Source: Escarpia spicata
Taxonomy: Eukaryota; Annelida; Polychaeta; Sabellida; Siboglinidae
NCBI GenBank assembly: GCA_963995525.1
Contig: OZ023213.1
Location: 50,461,987 to 50,525,986, forward strand
Reading direction: 5' to 3'
DNA length: 64,000 nucleotides
Below the pieces are notes generated by a model. The model was not told the origin of the DNA. It worked only from the letters and a program-made list of their open reading frames with translations, and did not search any database. The translations under genes and the position numbers were made by a program. Shown piece after piece: positions 53,609-64,000 of the stretch; within the stretch, counting starts at the first letter, position 1; every line of letters begins with the position of its first letter.

Positions 53609-55003
53609 CTATTTAGACGGACCAGCAGTAGGCTCTTGTGCTGATTTGGGCAGCTTGATCTCGCTGATTTTCTTTACCACCAGCGAACGTTTTGGTTTCT
53701 TCATGTCGCGTTTCTTCTCAGCAATTAACTTGTATGGCGAAGAAGTCGGCTCGACACTGGTGGTTCTTCTCGCTACATGTTTACGCTTCTTGTTCGGCGG
53801 TGGTGGCGAGCAGCTCATAATAATAGCGCGAATGTCACCTTCAGATCCTGCAGGACTTGTAGGATGTTCGACAGAAACTGCCGGTGCAGATACACCAGTG
53901 GCGACACCTGGAGCGCTGGCTGCTTCAGTGGGGGGCAACGTGTCCGGTGACGACATGGGTGGCAGCGACATACAGACTGGAGCTTCGAGAGCTGGTTGCT
54001 ATGGGGTGGTGCTCAGATTGCCGGGACAGTAGCTGGAGAGGTGGTGACTCGGGTGCTGGCAACCTAAGTGATGACCACATCCTGGGCTGTGACCTGAGGA
54101 GTATCGACAGGCTGAATGAACGGCAATTCAAGTACATTAATTCTACATCGAACTTGCTGTCGTTGAATGGCCATAAGCCGCACGTTGCAAACCCTTTGAC
54201 GGCAGACTGCACTGTAGCAGTAGAACTGTATGCTTGCTCACATCATACTGGGTGATGGCACGTCCCTTGTTGGATGTAAGCCACTTGTCACATGAACGGC
54301 AGAACGCAGACTTCAGTGACTTAAAAAATGTCCGGTCGAGTGGTTGGTGTGCCGGTGTGGTGGAAATGTAAGCAATATGACCCCATGTTCCTGGGCGAAG
54401 TCGATTACCTCAAGCGTTTTTATGGCTTTCGTGTCCATCCAACAGAAGTACGTGTGGATGGTCTTTGGTGCAGCCGGCTACCGCGACGAAGTGTTTCAGC
54501 CACTTCATGAACAGAGCTGAGTCGATATAGCTGTGCTGTGATCCCCTCCTTGCAGGACATCTTTGTACAAAGCCAAAAATGCCATAACTACATCGCAGTT
54601 GAAACATTCGACACGGGCCAGGCTAGTGGAAATTGGCGCACGAATCGACAACTCTGGGTGGCGCTTCATGTATGCCCAATTTTGCGGCAACAGCGTAACC
54701 CAAACGCCTGACATCAATATATGTCAATCCGTACATTCTCTTGGCCATCTCCTTTGTATAATCTACCAATTGTGCTTCAAAGGCACTTGAGAAAACGCAA
54801 CGCTTGCTGCCCATAGCAACAACGCCAGGGAGCTGTACAACACCAGAGCAATGGCGCTTTAGTGTGCGCTTTGGTATTCCATAATCTGCTCCTGCACCTC
54901 GTATACTCTGTCCTTCGTGGACAGCCGCTACAGCTAACGCCAGTCGTTCATACGACCCCTGTGTAGACTTTCTTTTGTACGTTCGAACCTTGCTGTCTCT
55001 CAA
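53609..55003 (-). pseudogene. pogo/Tigger-type transposase, frameshifted
   Basis: Minus strand, in order: psq-type helix-turn-helix (YKRKSTQGSYERLALAVAAV ... SIRGAGADYGIPKRTLKRHC) at 54985-54850; KRMYGLTYIDVRRLGYAVAA, the linker before the second helix-turn-helix; DDE core piece SALFMKWLKHFVAV and HPHVLLLDGHESHKN at about 54520-54410; GFATCGLWPFN at about 54190; Pro/Ser-rich and Lys-rich end (NKKRKHVARR) to 53612. The pieces lie in different frames, so the gene is broken several times. Family knowledge: DDE/D cut-and-paste transposase acting at TA sites, in line with the TA flanks. Confidence 0.88.
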
Positions 55004-55083
55004 TCTGAAACGAACATGCTGTAACTGTTATCCTTATAATAATCACAAGAACGTTTGATAACATTCTATCATTAAAATTCACA

Positions 55084-55245
<162 letters not shown>

Positions 55246-55744
55246 ATTATAAATAATTGTGTGTGTGTTTGTGTGTGCGCGCGCTAAACACAAACAATGG
55301 TTAATATAATTGCTGATGGGGCATAGCGCGCAGGCATGGGCGCTTTGCCCCAATTCACAGGTGGCGCTATGCCCCACTGGCGTCTATGCTGAGAACATTC
55401 GAGTCATGACATTTTCTTTTATAGGTCACCGTAACTGAAGGCATGAAAATGCAGGTTATACAATATAGCGTAGAAAGCTATTCCAAGCGTTTCAAAATTC
55501 GTAACCATTTAGGGGCAATTTATTGATTAATATGGAAGCGATCTTATAACAAATAATAAAGAAACGGTAAATCAGTTGTACTTACATCGTGTTCGATTCT
55601 GTAAAGCCATAGCACGTTGATGTGTCGTCAGGACTCAGGAATTAATCATTTGATCGCTATGTGGAGCTAACAAATGCAATATTCGCCAAGATAGTGGCAT
55701 GGGCGCTATGCCCCAACATGGGCGCTTTGCCCCACCTTACTCTA

Positions 55745-55920
55745 TGGCCCACATAATAATCGAAATGTGTAGTTGTGTTAGCATATGTAACCCATGTATT
55801 GTAATATTATAACGACAACGTAATGTATTCTTACATCATGTTTTAGCTTGTAAACACCCCTGAATCTGCTTTGTAGAGATATGTGGTGTATACGTAAATT
55901 TGATTTGATTTGATTTTACG
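55745..55920 (+). mobile_element. L2-like LINE 3' end, part 2
   Basis: Continuation of the 3' untranslated region begun at 53400, ending in TTTGATTTGATTTGATTTTA, a short tandem end typical of L2-type LINEs. Confidence 0.7.
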
Positions 55921-56003
55921 GTGACGTCACTCTCCAGTGCGGAAAATTAAATTATCACGATTTAATTTTGAAACAGCGTCGACATACTTCCTGCTAACTT
56001 AAA

Positions 56004-56190
56004 TGAGTTTATTTGATCTGGGTTCACGGCTACAGCGCTGATGGATATCGCTGTAACTGTCCGGTCTTGGCCTACAGCGGGGTTTCATTCATGATAACAC
56101 ACATCCGGCAGTGGGGACAAGCCAGATCTCTGATGAAATTGAGTGCGAAATGCGGATGAACGTTTATTGTTGAGTTAATAAATTAATATT
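56004..56190. repeat. Dispersed repeat C, copy 1
   Basis: Direct match with 56521-56690 (ATCGCTGTAACTGTCCGGTC, TACAGCGGGGTTTCATTC, GGCAGTGGGGACAAGCCAGA, GCGAAATGCGGATGAACG). Confidence 0.93.
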
Positions 56191-56206
56191 TAAATTAACG
56201 TACTGT

Positions 56207-56327
56207 ACTGTACTGTAGCACCCACACAATCAGCAGATAATCTGTTCCATTCATTTACAGTCCTTTATAAAAATGAGAACTTTCTTATATCTAATCTACA
56301 CTTTATGAAGTTACATTAGTAAAGGAG
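56207..56327 (-). mobile_element. Rearranged fragment of the CR1-like LINE
   Basis: 56210-56303 matches 56848-56929 of the LINE below (CAGATAATCTGTTCCATTCA, AAAATGAGAACTTTCTTA). It is followed by 56304-56327, which is the exact inverse complement of the next LINE bases (56931-56954). Confidence 0.88.
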
Positions 56328-56515
56328 CTTTTATAAGGACGGCCCGTCCCGACCGGGAATATGGACTTATATCACGATTTCATATCGAAACTACGTCGAG
56401 GCCGCCTTAAGCCACAGATGGTATCAACAAACACGTACACCACCGTCTGGGGGAATTGACAGTCAAGTTATCCGTCCAGCAGATAACATCATATCAAAAA
56501 CCGCAATTATGTTGT
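56328..56515. repeat. Dispersed repeat B, copy 2
   Basis: Direct match to 52290-52470. Confidence 0.92.
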
Positions 56516-56520
56516 AATAA

Positions 56521-56690
56521 GTTGACTTGATCTGAGTTCATGGCTATAGCGCTGATGGATATCGCTGTAATTGTCCGGTCTTGGCCTACAGCGGGGTTTC
56601 ATTCTTGATAACACACATCCGGCAGTGGGGACAAGCCAGACCTCTGATGAAATTTAGTGCGAAATGCGGATGAACGTTAATTGTTTAACA
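56521..56690. repeat. Dispersed repeat C, copy 2
   Basis: Direct match to 56004-56190; the CR1-like LINE begins right after it. Confidence 0.93.
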
Positions 56691-56781
56691 AGATTTAACA
56701 AGATTGCCATCCAGAGAATTAACTCTAGATGGCAGGTGGACAAGGAAGCCCTTTGGCTTATCGAGAGTCCAACCCTTTTAT

Positions 56782-57930
56782 CTACATATATCCAGCCCTT
56801 CTGAGGTATGTGTCGATTTTATTTTTAAACATATTCACACTACTAGCACCCACACAATCATCAGATAATCTGTTCCATTCATTCACAGTCCTTTGTGAAA
56901 ATGAGAACTTTCTTACGTCTAATCTACACTGCTCCTTTACTAATGTAACTTCATGTCCTCTAGTCTTTCTACCTTTCTTAACAGAAAAAAACATATTTCT
57001 ATCAATATTTTCATAACCATTCAATATTTTAAACACTTCTATCTGATCTCCTCTCAATCTCCTGGTCTCTAGTGTTGTTAAACCACATTCTTTTAGGCCC
57101 CTTTCATAACTAAGATCCCTCAGATTTTGTATCATTTTAGTCGCTCTCCTCTGTACTCTTTCTAGCATATCTATGTCCTTCTTGCGGTATGGCCTCCACG
57201 CTTGTATACAATATTCTAAATGAGGCCTAACTATTGTTTTGTACAGTGGTATTATTAGTTTCTTTTCTTTATATGCTATATTTCGCCTAATCAATCCAAG
57301 GATTTGATTTCCTTTTGAAGCTGCAATTCCACACTGCTCTGAAACCTTCATGTCAGCACTAATGGTCAGCCTTAAGTCTTTTTCTTTTACAGTAGTACTT
57401 AGTACAGTTCCCCCCATTGTATATTCTACATATTCGTTCCCATGTCCTGTGTGAAGGCATTTACATTTCCCAAAATTGAACAACATTTGCCACTTTTCAG
57501 ACCATTTGATCAATCTGTCAAGATCATCTTGTAAATGCTGTCTATCTCCATCACTTTTAATCCTTCTAAACACTTTTGTATCATCTGCAAATTTCAACTT
57601 CTTGTTAGATATGTCATCGTCCAAATCGTTTATATATATTAAGAATAATATAGGTCCCAGTACTGATCCCTGTGGAACCCCACTCAAAACTGATTTCCAG
57701 TTTGAAGCCTCCCCATCAACAACTACCCGTTGTCTTCTGTCAATCAGCCATTTTTCTATCCAGTTAATTATACCATTTCCTATGCCATGGGCCTTTAGTT
57801 TAAGCAGTAATCTTTGATGTGGCACTTTGTCAAAAGCTTTTTGAAAATCTAAGTAGATGATATCTACTGGTGATCCATCATCTACCCACTTAGTGATATC
57901 TTCCAAAAACATAACATATTTGTTAAGCAT
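56782..57930 (-). pseudogene. LINE ORF2 part 2: RT palm and C-terminus
   Basis: 382 codons in another frame from part 1. Contains IIYLDFQKAFDKVPHQRLLL, SGVPQGSVLGPILFLIYIND, KLKFADDTKVFRRI with the catalytic FADD, and tail blocks IVRPHLEYCIQAWRPYRKKD, ERVQRRATKMI and NEWNRLSDDCV. A single frame change lies near 57905, after the stop at 58017, so only two lesions separate it from an open ORF2. Confidence 0.92.
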
Positions 57931-58016
57931 GACCTCGCTTTTAGAAACCCATGTTGAGATGGGTTTATCAAGTTATGTTTAACAAAAAAATCCACCATGT
58001 GATCTTTAATTAGTCT

Positions 58017-59678
58017 TTATAATAATTTACAAATCACCGATGTTAAACTAACTGGTCTATAATTATTTGACTTGTTTCTCAAACCTTTTTTAAATAACGG
58101 TATAATGTTTGCTTCTTTCCATTCTAAAGGAACCACTCCCTCTTCTAATGACAAGTTGAAAGCTGTTCCAAGCGGTATGCTAATTTGTTCTACAATTTCC
58201 AATAGTAGTTTGGGTGGAATACCATCCACTCCAGGTGATTTATTATCCTTCATAGCCCTAATTTTCTTAGCTACCATTTCTGGGGTTACAATTAACTGTC
58301 TTAAATAGTCTGATTCTGCCCCCTTGAATTTAGCCTCTGGTACTGGCAGTGAACTAGTGTCTTCTCTGGTAAACACTGAACTAAAATACTCATTCAGGTC
58401 TTCTGCCATTAAGAATCCTTCTGTTATTATATTTCCAGCACTATCTTCTAGAGGACCGACCTTATCCTGAACTTTCTGTTTGCTTCGAACATACGCATAA
58501 AATCTCTTGCTGTCATGTTTTATATTACAAGCTAATTTATGTTCATAGCTTCTCTTTGAATTTCTAATTTCAGCTGTAGCTTGGTTTAGTGCTTCTTTAT
58601 AAATGTTGTAGTCTTCGTCATTTCCAGTACGTCTATATAACTTCCACTTCATTTGTTTATACTTAATTTTTCTAATGGCTTCTTTCGATAAGTATTTCTT
58701 TCTGGTCCGTTTCCCTTGTTTTTTTAAGGGAACAAATTTATCTATGATGCACTCTATTTCACTCTTTAATATATTCCAGCATTCTGTTGCTGTCTTATTC
58801 TTCAGTGTGTTATTCCAGTCTATCTTTGCTAAATATTTCCTCATTTCCTTATATCTTCCTTTGTGGTAATTTCTCCTGAACTGCTTTTTATTATTTCTTT
58901 CTGATTTTACTTTGATGGTAAAATGTATCTGGTTGTGATCACTACTTCCCAGAGGCTCACATAATTTAACATTGTCAACTAATTCATTCTGTGAGGACAA
59001 AACTAAGTCTAACACATTCTTTCCCCTGGTTGGTTCTAGCACATGTTGAGAAAGGAAACTATCTTGTACTAAAACTAAAAACTTGTGGTCCTCACTACCC
59101 ATACTCTGTAGAGATTTCCATGTTATATGTCCATGGTTAAAATCCCCCATAATAACACAGTCCCGTTTGCTCACTTCCCTTATAGCGTTTTGTATTTTTT
59201 CATTCTCTTCTATGCTTATGTTTGGACTTCGATAAACTAATCCAACCGTTAACGTTGAGTTTCGTGTAACTATGTTACACCAAACAGCTTCTTCGCAATC
59301 TGCTTCTCTGTCTAATTTTATTTCATAAGCCTGGATAGATTCTTTAATATATAAAATAACTCCACCTCCCCTTCTTCCTATTCTATCTTTCCTAAACATT
59401 ACATATCCTGTCAGTCCCAATTCGGCATCCGATATATCGGTGGTTGCCCATGATTCGGTTATACCTATTATGTGAGGGTCAATATCTTCTACCATAATGT
59501 TTAGTTCATTTCTTTTGTTTACTATACTCCTTGCATTTAAACAAATACATTTATACCCAGCTTCAGAACAGTTTTCCAGACTGTTCTTTGCTGGATTATT
59601 TTTGCTGTCTTTATCTATGCCTCCAGTTTCAGGCTTCTCTGTGAGTCCCCCCTGCGAATTTAGTTTAAATAGATGCAA
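58017..59678 (-). pseudogene. LINE ORF2 part 1: APE-type endonuclease and start of RT
   Basis: 553 codons. Endonuclease marks: CLNARSIVNKRNELN, IIGITESWATTD, GRRGGGVILYIKE, CVIMGDFNHGHITW, GSSDHNQIHF. The linker leads to RT block DNKSPGVDGIPPKLLLEIVE, LEWKEANIIPLFKKG, NNYRPVSLTSVICKLL, then a stop at 58017-58019. The text after the stop stays alignable (RLIKDHMVDFF), so the stop is a point change in the RT. Confidence 0.92.
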
Positions 59679-60250
59679 CCTGTCCCACTGTCAACAGATC
59701 GCAGCAGATTCTCTGAGAATACTGCTGCCCCCTTTCCACTTAGATGGAGGCCATCTCTCATGTACATATCTTCTCTCCCAACAAAGTACCCCCATAAATC
59801 TATGAATCCCACGCCCTCTTCCTCACACATCTGCTCAACTAGTGCGTTGATCGCCATCCTCTTACAGTTTCTATATCTTGCTTCCCTTCCTCCCATTACT
59901 GGCAAAATTCCTGAGAGAATAAACTGTTCCACTCTTGTCTTCTTTAGCTTCCTCACTAGATGTCTGTACTTCTGAACTATCCCAGTTGTTCCCTCCTTGT
60001 CTGCATTGTTTGTTCCTACGTGTACTAGTATAGACCCTCCCTTGCCATGCCCCAATACCTTCTCTACCCTTTCGGTCACATGCTCTATTCTAGCCCCCGG
60101 TAGACATACAACAACGTCCTTCCCCTCGCATATAGTCTTGTCGGTTTTTCTCAGAATTGAATCGCCCATAAACACTCTCTCTTTTCTCCTTGCCCCCTCA
60201 ATAACTGCCTCGGAGTAGCTCCTCCGGTTTGCTTGTCGTATCGACATCAC
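59660..60250 (-). CDS. LINE ORF1 with SGNH/esterase-type domain
   Basis: 196 codons. ERVFMGDSILRKTDKTI carries the GDS motif, GSILVHVGTNNADKEGT the G.N-type block, and MYMRDGLHLSGKGAAVFSEN the D..H block near the end, the three marks of an SGNH hydrolase fold. CR1-group LINEs are known to carry an esterase-like ORF1. The frame is intact. It overlaps ORF2 by 19 bases. The role in retrotransposition is not settled; no substrate can be inferred from sequence. Confidence 0.85.
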   Translation of the reverse strand: MMSIRQANRRSYSEAVIEGARRKERVFMGDSILRKTDKTICEGKDVVVCLPGARIEHVTERVEKVLGHGKGGSILVHVGTNNADKEGTTGIVQKYRHLVRKLKKTRVEQFILSGILPVMGGREARYRNCKRMAINALVEQMCEEEGVGFIDLWGYFVGREDMYMRDGLHLSGKGAAVFSENLLRSVDSGTGCIYLN

Positions 60251-60433
60251 GTCAATAATGGGACTAATGGCTGTGCCAAATAAATCGATCGTATATATAT
60301 AATTATATATATGTATATATATATGATCGATTTATTTGGCACACAAATATATATATATATATAATTATATATATATACGATCGATTTATTTTGCACAGCC
60401 ATTAGTCCCATTATTGACGTGATGTCGATACGA
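60238..60433. repeat. Inverted duplication around the LINE 5' end
   Basis: 60238-60291 is the inverse complement of 60379-60433 with one mismatch (TATCGACATCACGTCAATAA, GGGACTAATGGCTGTGCCAA, AATCGATCG). The spacer is an AT-rich set of TATATATAATTATATATA palindromes with a further GATCGATTTATTTGGCACA copy at 60327-60345. Confidence 0.95.
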
Positions 60434-60458
60434 AGGATGCGGAAATTCTATTGACACG

Positions 60459-60816
60459 TAATAATAGTAAATTGGGCATTAATTACGCCCTTATATACGG
60501 GTAAAAACTTGCTCAAAGGCGCAACTAAAATATATAGAACAAGATAAATATAGAAGATAAAGCCAATTAAATTTTAAACGAAATTGATTTAAGCTGACAT
60601 CATGATGCACCTTTTCTAAAAAAAGTTTCAATGGGAAGGTAGACACATCCATTTCGACGAGATAACCGTTACCAACCTAACGACATAGACCCTTCCCCTT
60701 ACAAATAACGTGGACCCCCCACTGTAATAATACGTTTAAGTTTAATATTATAATTGTTAGTATAATAACTACGGGACTGCTACACAGGCAGACCTGTCTT
60801 TCGTACAAAGTATGTA
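60459..60816. repeat. Dispersed repeat A, copy 2, plus short repeat D
   Basis: 60459-60769 matches 51911-52225; 60772-60816 matches 53212-53258. Here A and D are adjacent, while in copy 1 they are 1 kb apart. Confidence 0.92.
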
Positions 60817-61239
60817 GATTATTAATTTTAGATCTGTTTTCTCAGTTTCAAAACTGTCAGGTAATTAATTTTGCAAATGAATATGCTGCACGTGGCACAC
60901 TTATTCTAGTATGTCTCCAAACATTAAGTGAACACGTGCATAAACAGTGACCAGATAAGTCTGACTAATACTACCTCGTTATAACTGATACAACTTCTTT
61001 AATCTTGTCGCAGCTTTTTCATTGTATTATGTATGTGGTTAATCCATGTTTGACGTTGTAATACCCAGAAGATTGTCGTTACCTAGTTGATGTGCATACA
61101 CCCATCCCGTCTGCTGCTTTGAAAGGCTATGGTAAGATGGGTGCGTACGCACCAATTCCCACACCCACTGAGGTAAAATACTTCCGCTTGAAAGGGAAGA
61201 TATGCGCTTTCAAGAACAGAACAACTGAGGTTTTGGGAG

Positions 61240-61520
61240 CGTCAAGAGGGGTGCAGTTGGATGTTTTGTGAGCTTCAAGAGGGGTGCAGTTGGATGTTTT
61301 GTGAGCTTCAAGGAGGGTGCAGTTGGATATTTTGTGAGCTTCAAGAGGGCTGCAGTTGGATGTTTTGTGAGCTTCAAGTGGGGTGCAGTTGGATGTTTTG
61401 TGAGCTTCAAGAGGGGTGCAGTTGGATGTTTTGTGAGCTTCAAGAGGGGCGCAGTTGGATGTTTTGTGAGCTTCAAGAGGGGTGCAGTTGGATGTTTTGG
61501 GAGCCTCAAGAGGGGCGCAG
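61240..61520. repeat. 33-bp minisatellite, about nine copies
   Basis: Unit GGTGCAGTTGGATGTTTTGT followed by GAGCTTCAAGAGG. The sequence decays outward on both sides (to about 61205 and 61600). Related degenerate units at 52605-52690. Confidence 0.94.
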
Positions 61521-61600
61521 TTCTAAAGGGTGTAGTTTGTTGTTTTCTGAGTCTCAAGGGGAGTACAGTTTGGGTTAAGGGAGCTTCTTTGAGTACAGTT

Positions 61601-63057
61601 GGATATTATGTGAATCTGCAATCGCAGGTAAAAAAACGAACGCCCTCCAAAATCAGCCACGCTACACGCCTGTAATGTCAACTGATTTTTGAATTATTGA
61701 TACACATCTTTTCTGTCACATAGCTCAAAAAGAGTACTCTCATCTACGTACGTTATACACGAAACAGATGTTTCGCAATCGGTGATGTAGATCCGGAAAC
61801 AGTTAATTCCAGACATGGTTCCCTTAGCTACTTTCTTAGCGACTAAAACGCAACTGTTTCGGGTGACTTGCATAAGGGTACAACATGTCCTACATAAGAG
61901 GAGGAGGTGACGGGGGCACGTGCTAAATGGGTGACTCTGGCCCCTACTGCACGGCTGACTGCATCGTAGGGCCGGTGTACCTGCACGTGTTTGTCGCGTG
62001 ACGGTGGCGTGCTTCAATAAAATAGATGCATTGTGATTGGCTAATTGGATATACTTCCTTCTCCGATCAGAGTTTTAAGTCGAGCTTTCACGATGCGATT
62101 CCTACATCGGCTTCGACTACTGACCCGGCGACACCTAGTGAACTTCGTAGAAGTGCAGTCGCGAGAAGGTAGGTCGACACGTCTGTTCTTTCTCTTCTAC
62201 AAAAGTGAGGTGTAGATCATGACTGCTGAACTTGCAGTAGTTTCCTTTCGCTGCTCCCAATCAGAACTTTTGTAGGTAAGATAATTATCTTTACGGTGAT
62301 AGAATTTCAGGTACGGCTTGAAACATTAACCCGCATAGGTGCGCGCCGTGCTAATTCGAAGATGCCCCTACTTCAACGAAAAAAATGAACAGAAAAACGC
62401 GACCAAAAGGGGTCTGGAACAGTGTGACGAAAAGGGTTAAATTTATTTTACGAGCAAGACATTATTTTTCGAGTATATTTAATTCAGATTGGGAATTTAA
62501 AAGGTTATTCACTTAGTCTTTAAGAACAGCATACCTTTTGAATAGTGTTAATGTTGCGCTTGGTTTGTTGCCCATATGGATGAGTGTGAGTTATAATGGA
62601 CTAGTAAAATGTCCGTCACCTGACGGGATGTCTTGGTAGATGACAGTCGTTATGATGATATTTACCAAATGATAGAAAAACACACAGCATCGTTACATAA
62701 AGACCATAGCACTCTCGCATATGTTAGTTCAAAATGATGAAGGTTGGAGAGAATGTGAAGTTCATGTCCATCGGTAGGCCCTGGTCGTGATAGTGTAGAA
62801 GTGACAAATCATATTCGTATTGCTGCGCTAGTGGTACGAGGCTAAACATATTGCCAAGTCTGTGATGTAGGGGCCGTTTGTTAAGTTACGTATTACGCGC
62901 ACATTACGTTTTACATTCCGAACAACTGATTTACCCCCATACATATGAGAATCTTGACATGTGTGGGGTATTTTGAAAATATATAGGTCCTACGTCTAAG
63001 TGTCGTAGATTAATCCCTGAAAGGTTCAAGCCGTCTAAGAGGAAAACGTTAACTTAC
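61601..63057. other. Right flank, no firm gene
   Basis: No family match. See the possible exon at 62093. Confidence 0.4.
62093..62168 (+). CDS. Possible first exon with mitochondrial-type leader (hypothetical)
   Basis: ATG in an A-at-minus-3 context opens MRFLHRLRLLTRRHLVNFVE, rich in Arg and Leu and poor in acid, like a mitochondrial presequence, and reaches AGAAG|GTAGGT, a usable donor. No following exon is in the window that I can join to it. The local base composition is more CpG-rich than its surroundings. It may equally be a chance ORF. Confidence 0.2.
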
Positions 63058-63384
63058 CTGCAAACCTACGCGAGCTCCATTATAAATAGATGCCCGGCTG
63101 GCGTGATATTGTAAATTGCCCCCCGTGGTATATGGATCGGGAGTCCATTTACCAATTTTATTTTCCATAAGGGAGTCAACGTATAAAGCCGTGATAAACG
63201 GACCATGTCCATTTATAATCTTACAACCGGCACACAATTCATTTGTATAAACAGCGTATACACGTGCACGGCGTTCGTTGTGTGCAGTAGGCCGTAGCAA
63301 TAACGGCTGGGTGCAACAGACCATAACGACGTTCCCGATAAGAACGTACAGTCCTTCAACGGCTATTGATGATGATATCAACAA
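63058..63384 (-). CDS. Possible coding exon, unknown protein (hypothetical)
   Basis: 109 codons from ATG (63384) to a strong donor CAG|GTAAGT at 63057. It begins with a hydrophobic stretch (SSIAVEGLYVLIGNVVMVCC) that could be a signal anchor, then NERRARVYAVYTNELCAGCK and KIGKWTPDPYTTGGNLQYHA. No family recognised. The next exon would lie at lower coordinates and was not found. Could be a chance ORF. Confidence 0.3.
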
Positions 63385-64000
63385 AACATATAGTTAACGT
63401 ATGATCTTTTAATGTGTCCGCAGTTACATAGCTTGGAAGGATAATGCATAATAGGGTCTACTCAACGGTATCATGTAGCAGCAAACCCGTCAGTGTTTTG
63501 TGTTGGCTGACATCTATGGCCCCATGACTATTATAGATTTTAGTCACCCCACTAGGCCGATGCGCTTTTTACGAACAACACTTTTTGCAAGTTCGATATA
63601 TCCTCCCCAGCTGATCACTGGGCGACTTGGGTAGCTTGGAAGAATCATAGAAAACACGTACTTTGCGAACAACTGTTTAAAGCAAATATTATGTATTCAT
63701 AGGCGTCGGAACCACTGGGGGGGGGGCTGTTGAAAGAGGGGGCTAAGCCCCCAACACTGAGTATTGTTTTTCAATAATTTGGACGATCATCATTCCCGTT
63801 TATATTTTGGAGTAAGATGTGAGTAACCTCGGATATTTTTTTAAAAGATGTCTTTTTTCGTGAGAATTGTCAACAATATCCACGCACTCTTTGTTTCTTC
63901 GTGCAACATTGAGAACGTAATTGCCGAAATGACACCCCCTCTCTTCCGATGTCACGTGTGACGTCGCTGAAGTGTTGAGTGAGAGGCAAGGCAAAACTAT
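63385..64000. other. Right edge, no gene
   Basis: 63700-63770 has AGGCGTCGGAACCACTGG, a G10 run and GGGGGCTAAGCCCCC, the look of a dispersed repeat end. Nothing else recognised. Confidence 0.4.

Larger units (their letters stand above)
56695..60290 (-). mobile_element. CR1-like LINE, near full length
   Basis: Two ORFs on the minus strand, ORF1 (60250-59660) and a broken ORF2 (59678-56782), followed by a short 3' end. It finishes without poly(A), in a short tandem AAATCTTGTT AAATCTTGTT (complement at 56693-56712), as CR1 elements do. Isolated 3' ends of the same family lie at 30728 and 44299. Confidence 0.9.

Overview
The window looks like nuclear DNA of an invertebrate animal, most likely a mollusc. 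It is AT-rich, has genes split by long introns, spliceosomal GT/AG borders, many LINE fragments (RTE-like, CR1/L2-like, I-like), tRNA-derived SINEs with a mollusc/Meta-like central domain, TA-flanked DNA transposons and many tandem arrays. The clade is an inference; no sequence search was run.

Two host genes are clear and lie head to head. RAD51C (minus strand, coding exons between 11450 and 5246) encodes the RAD51 paralog of homologous recombination. A PPM1E/PPM1F-type PP2C phosphatase (plus strand, coding exons between 18024 and 48001) has seven exons that join in phase to 740 codons. RAD51C and PPM1E are also neighbours in human 17q22, so this pair looks like old microsynteny with one gene inverted. 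The two proteins do not work in one pathway as far as is known.

Layout: 1-5.2 kb is downstream of RAD51C and holds a 32-copy 63-bp minisatellite, a SINE, and a 5'-truncated RTE-like LINE with an 11-bp target duplication, inside which a piece of the reverse transcriptase ORF has grown into a 72-bp minisatellite. 5.2-11.5 kb is RAD51C; intron 4 carries a 35-bp array that has copied the 3' splice site of exon 5, a LINE piece, a TG tract and a 48-bp array. 11.5-18 kb is the intergenic space, with a foldback element split by a LINE. 18.2-39.9 kb is intron 1 of the phosphatase gene, filled with a 51-bp satellite split by a TA-flanked transposon, several LINEs, a hAT-like fragment and a Helitron-like end. 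39.9-48.0 kb holds exons 2-7 with further arrays between them. 48-64 kb is a repeat-rich flank: a pogo-like transposon nested in an L2-like LINE end, a CR1-like LINE with an esterase-type ORF1, an inverted duplicate of that LINE's 5' end, and several unnamed repeats copied in direct orientation. Two possible exons of unknown genes lie at 62.1 kb and 63.1-63.4 kb.

I found no new enzyme system. The most unusual items are structural: splice-site copying in RAD51C, a minisatellite born inside a LINE ORF, and several datable nested insertions.
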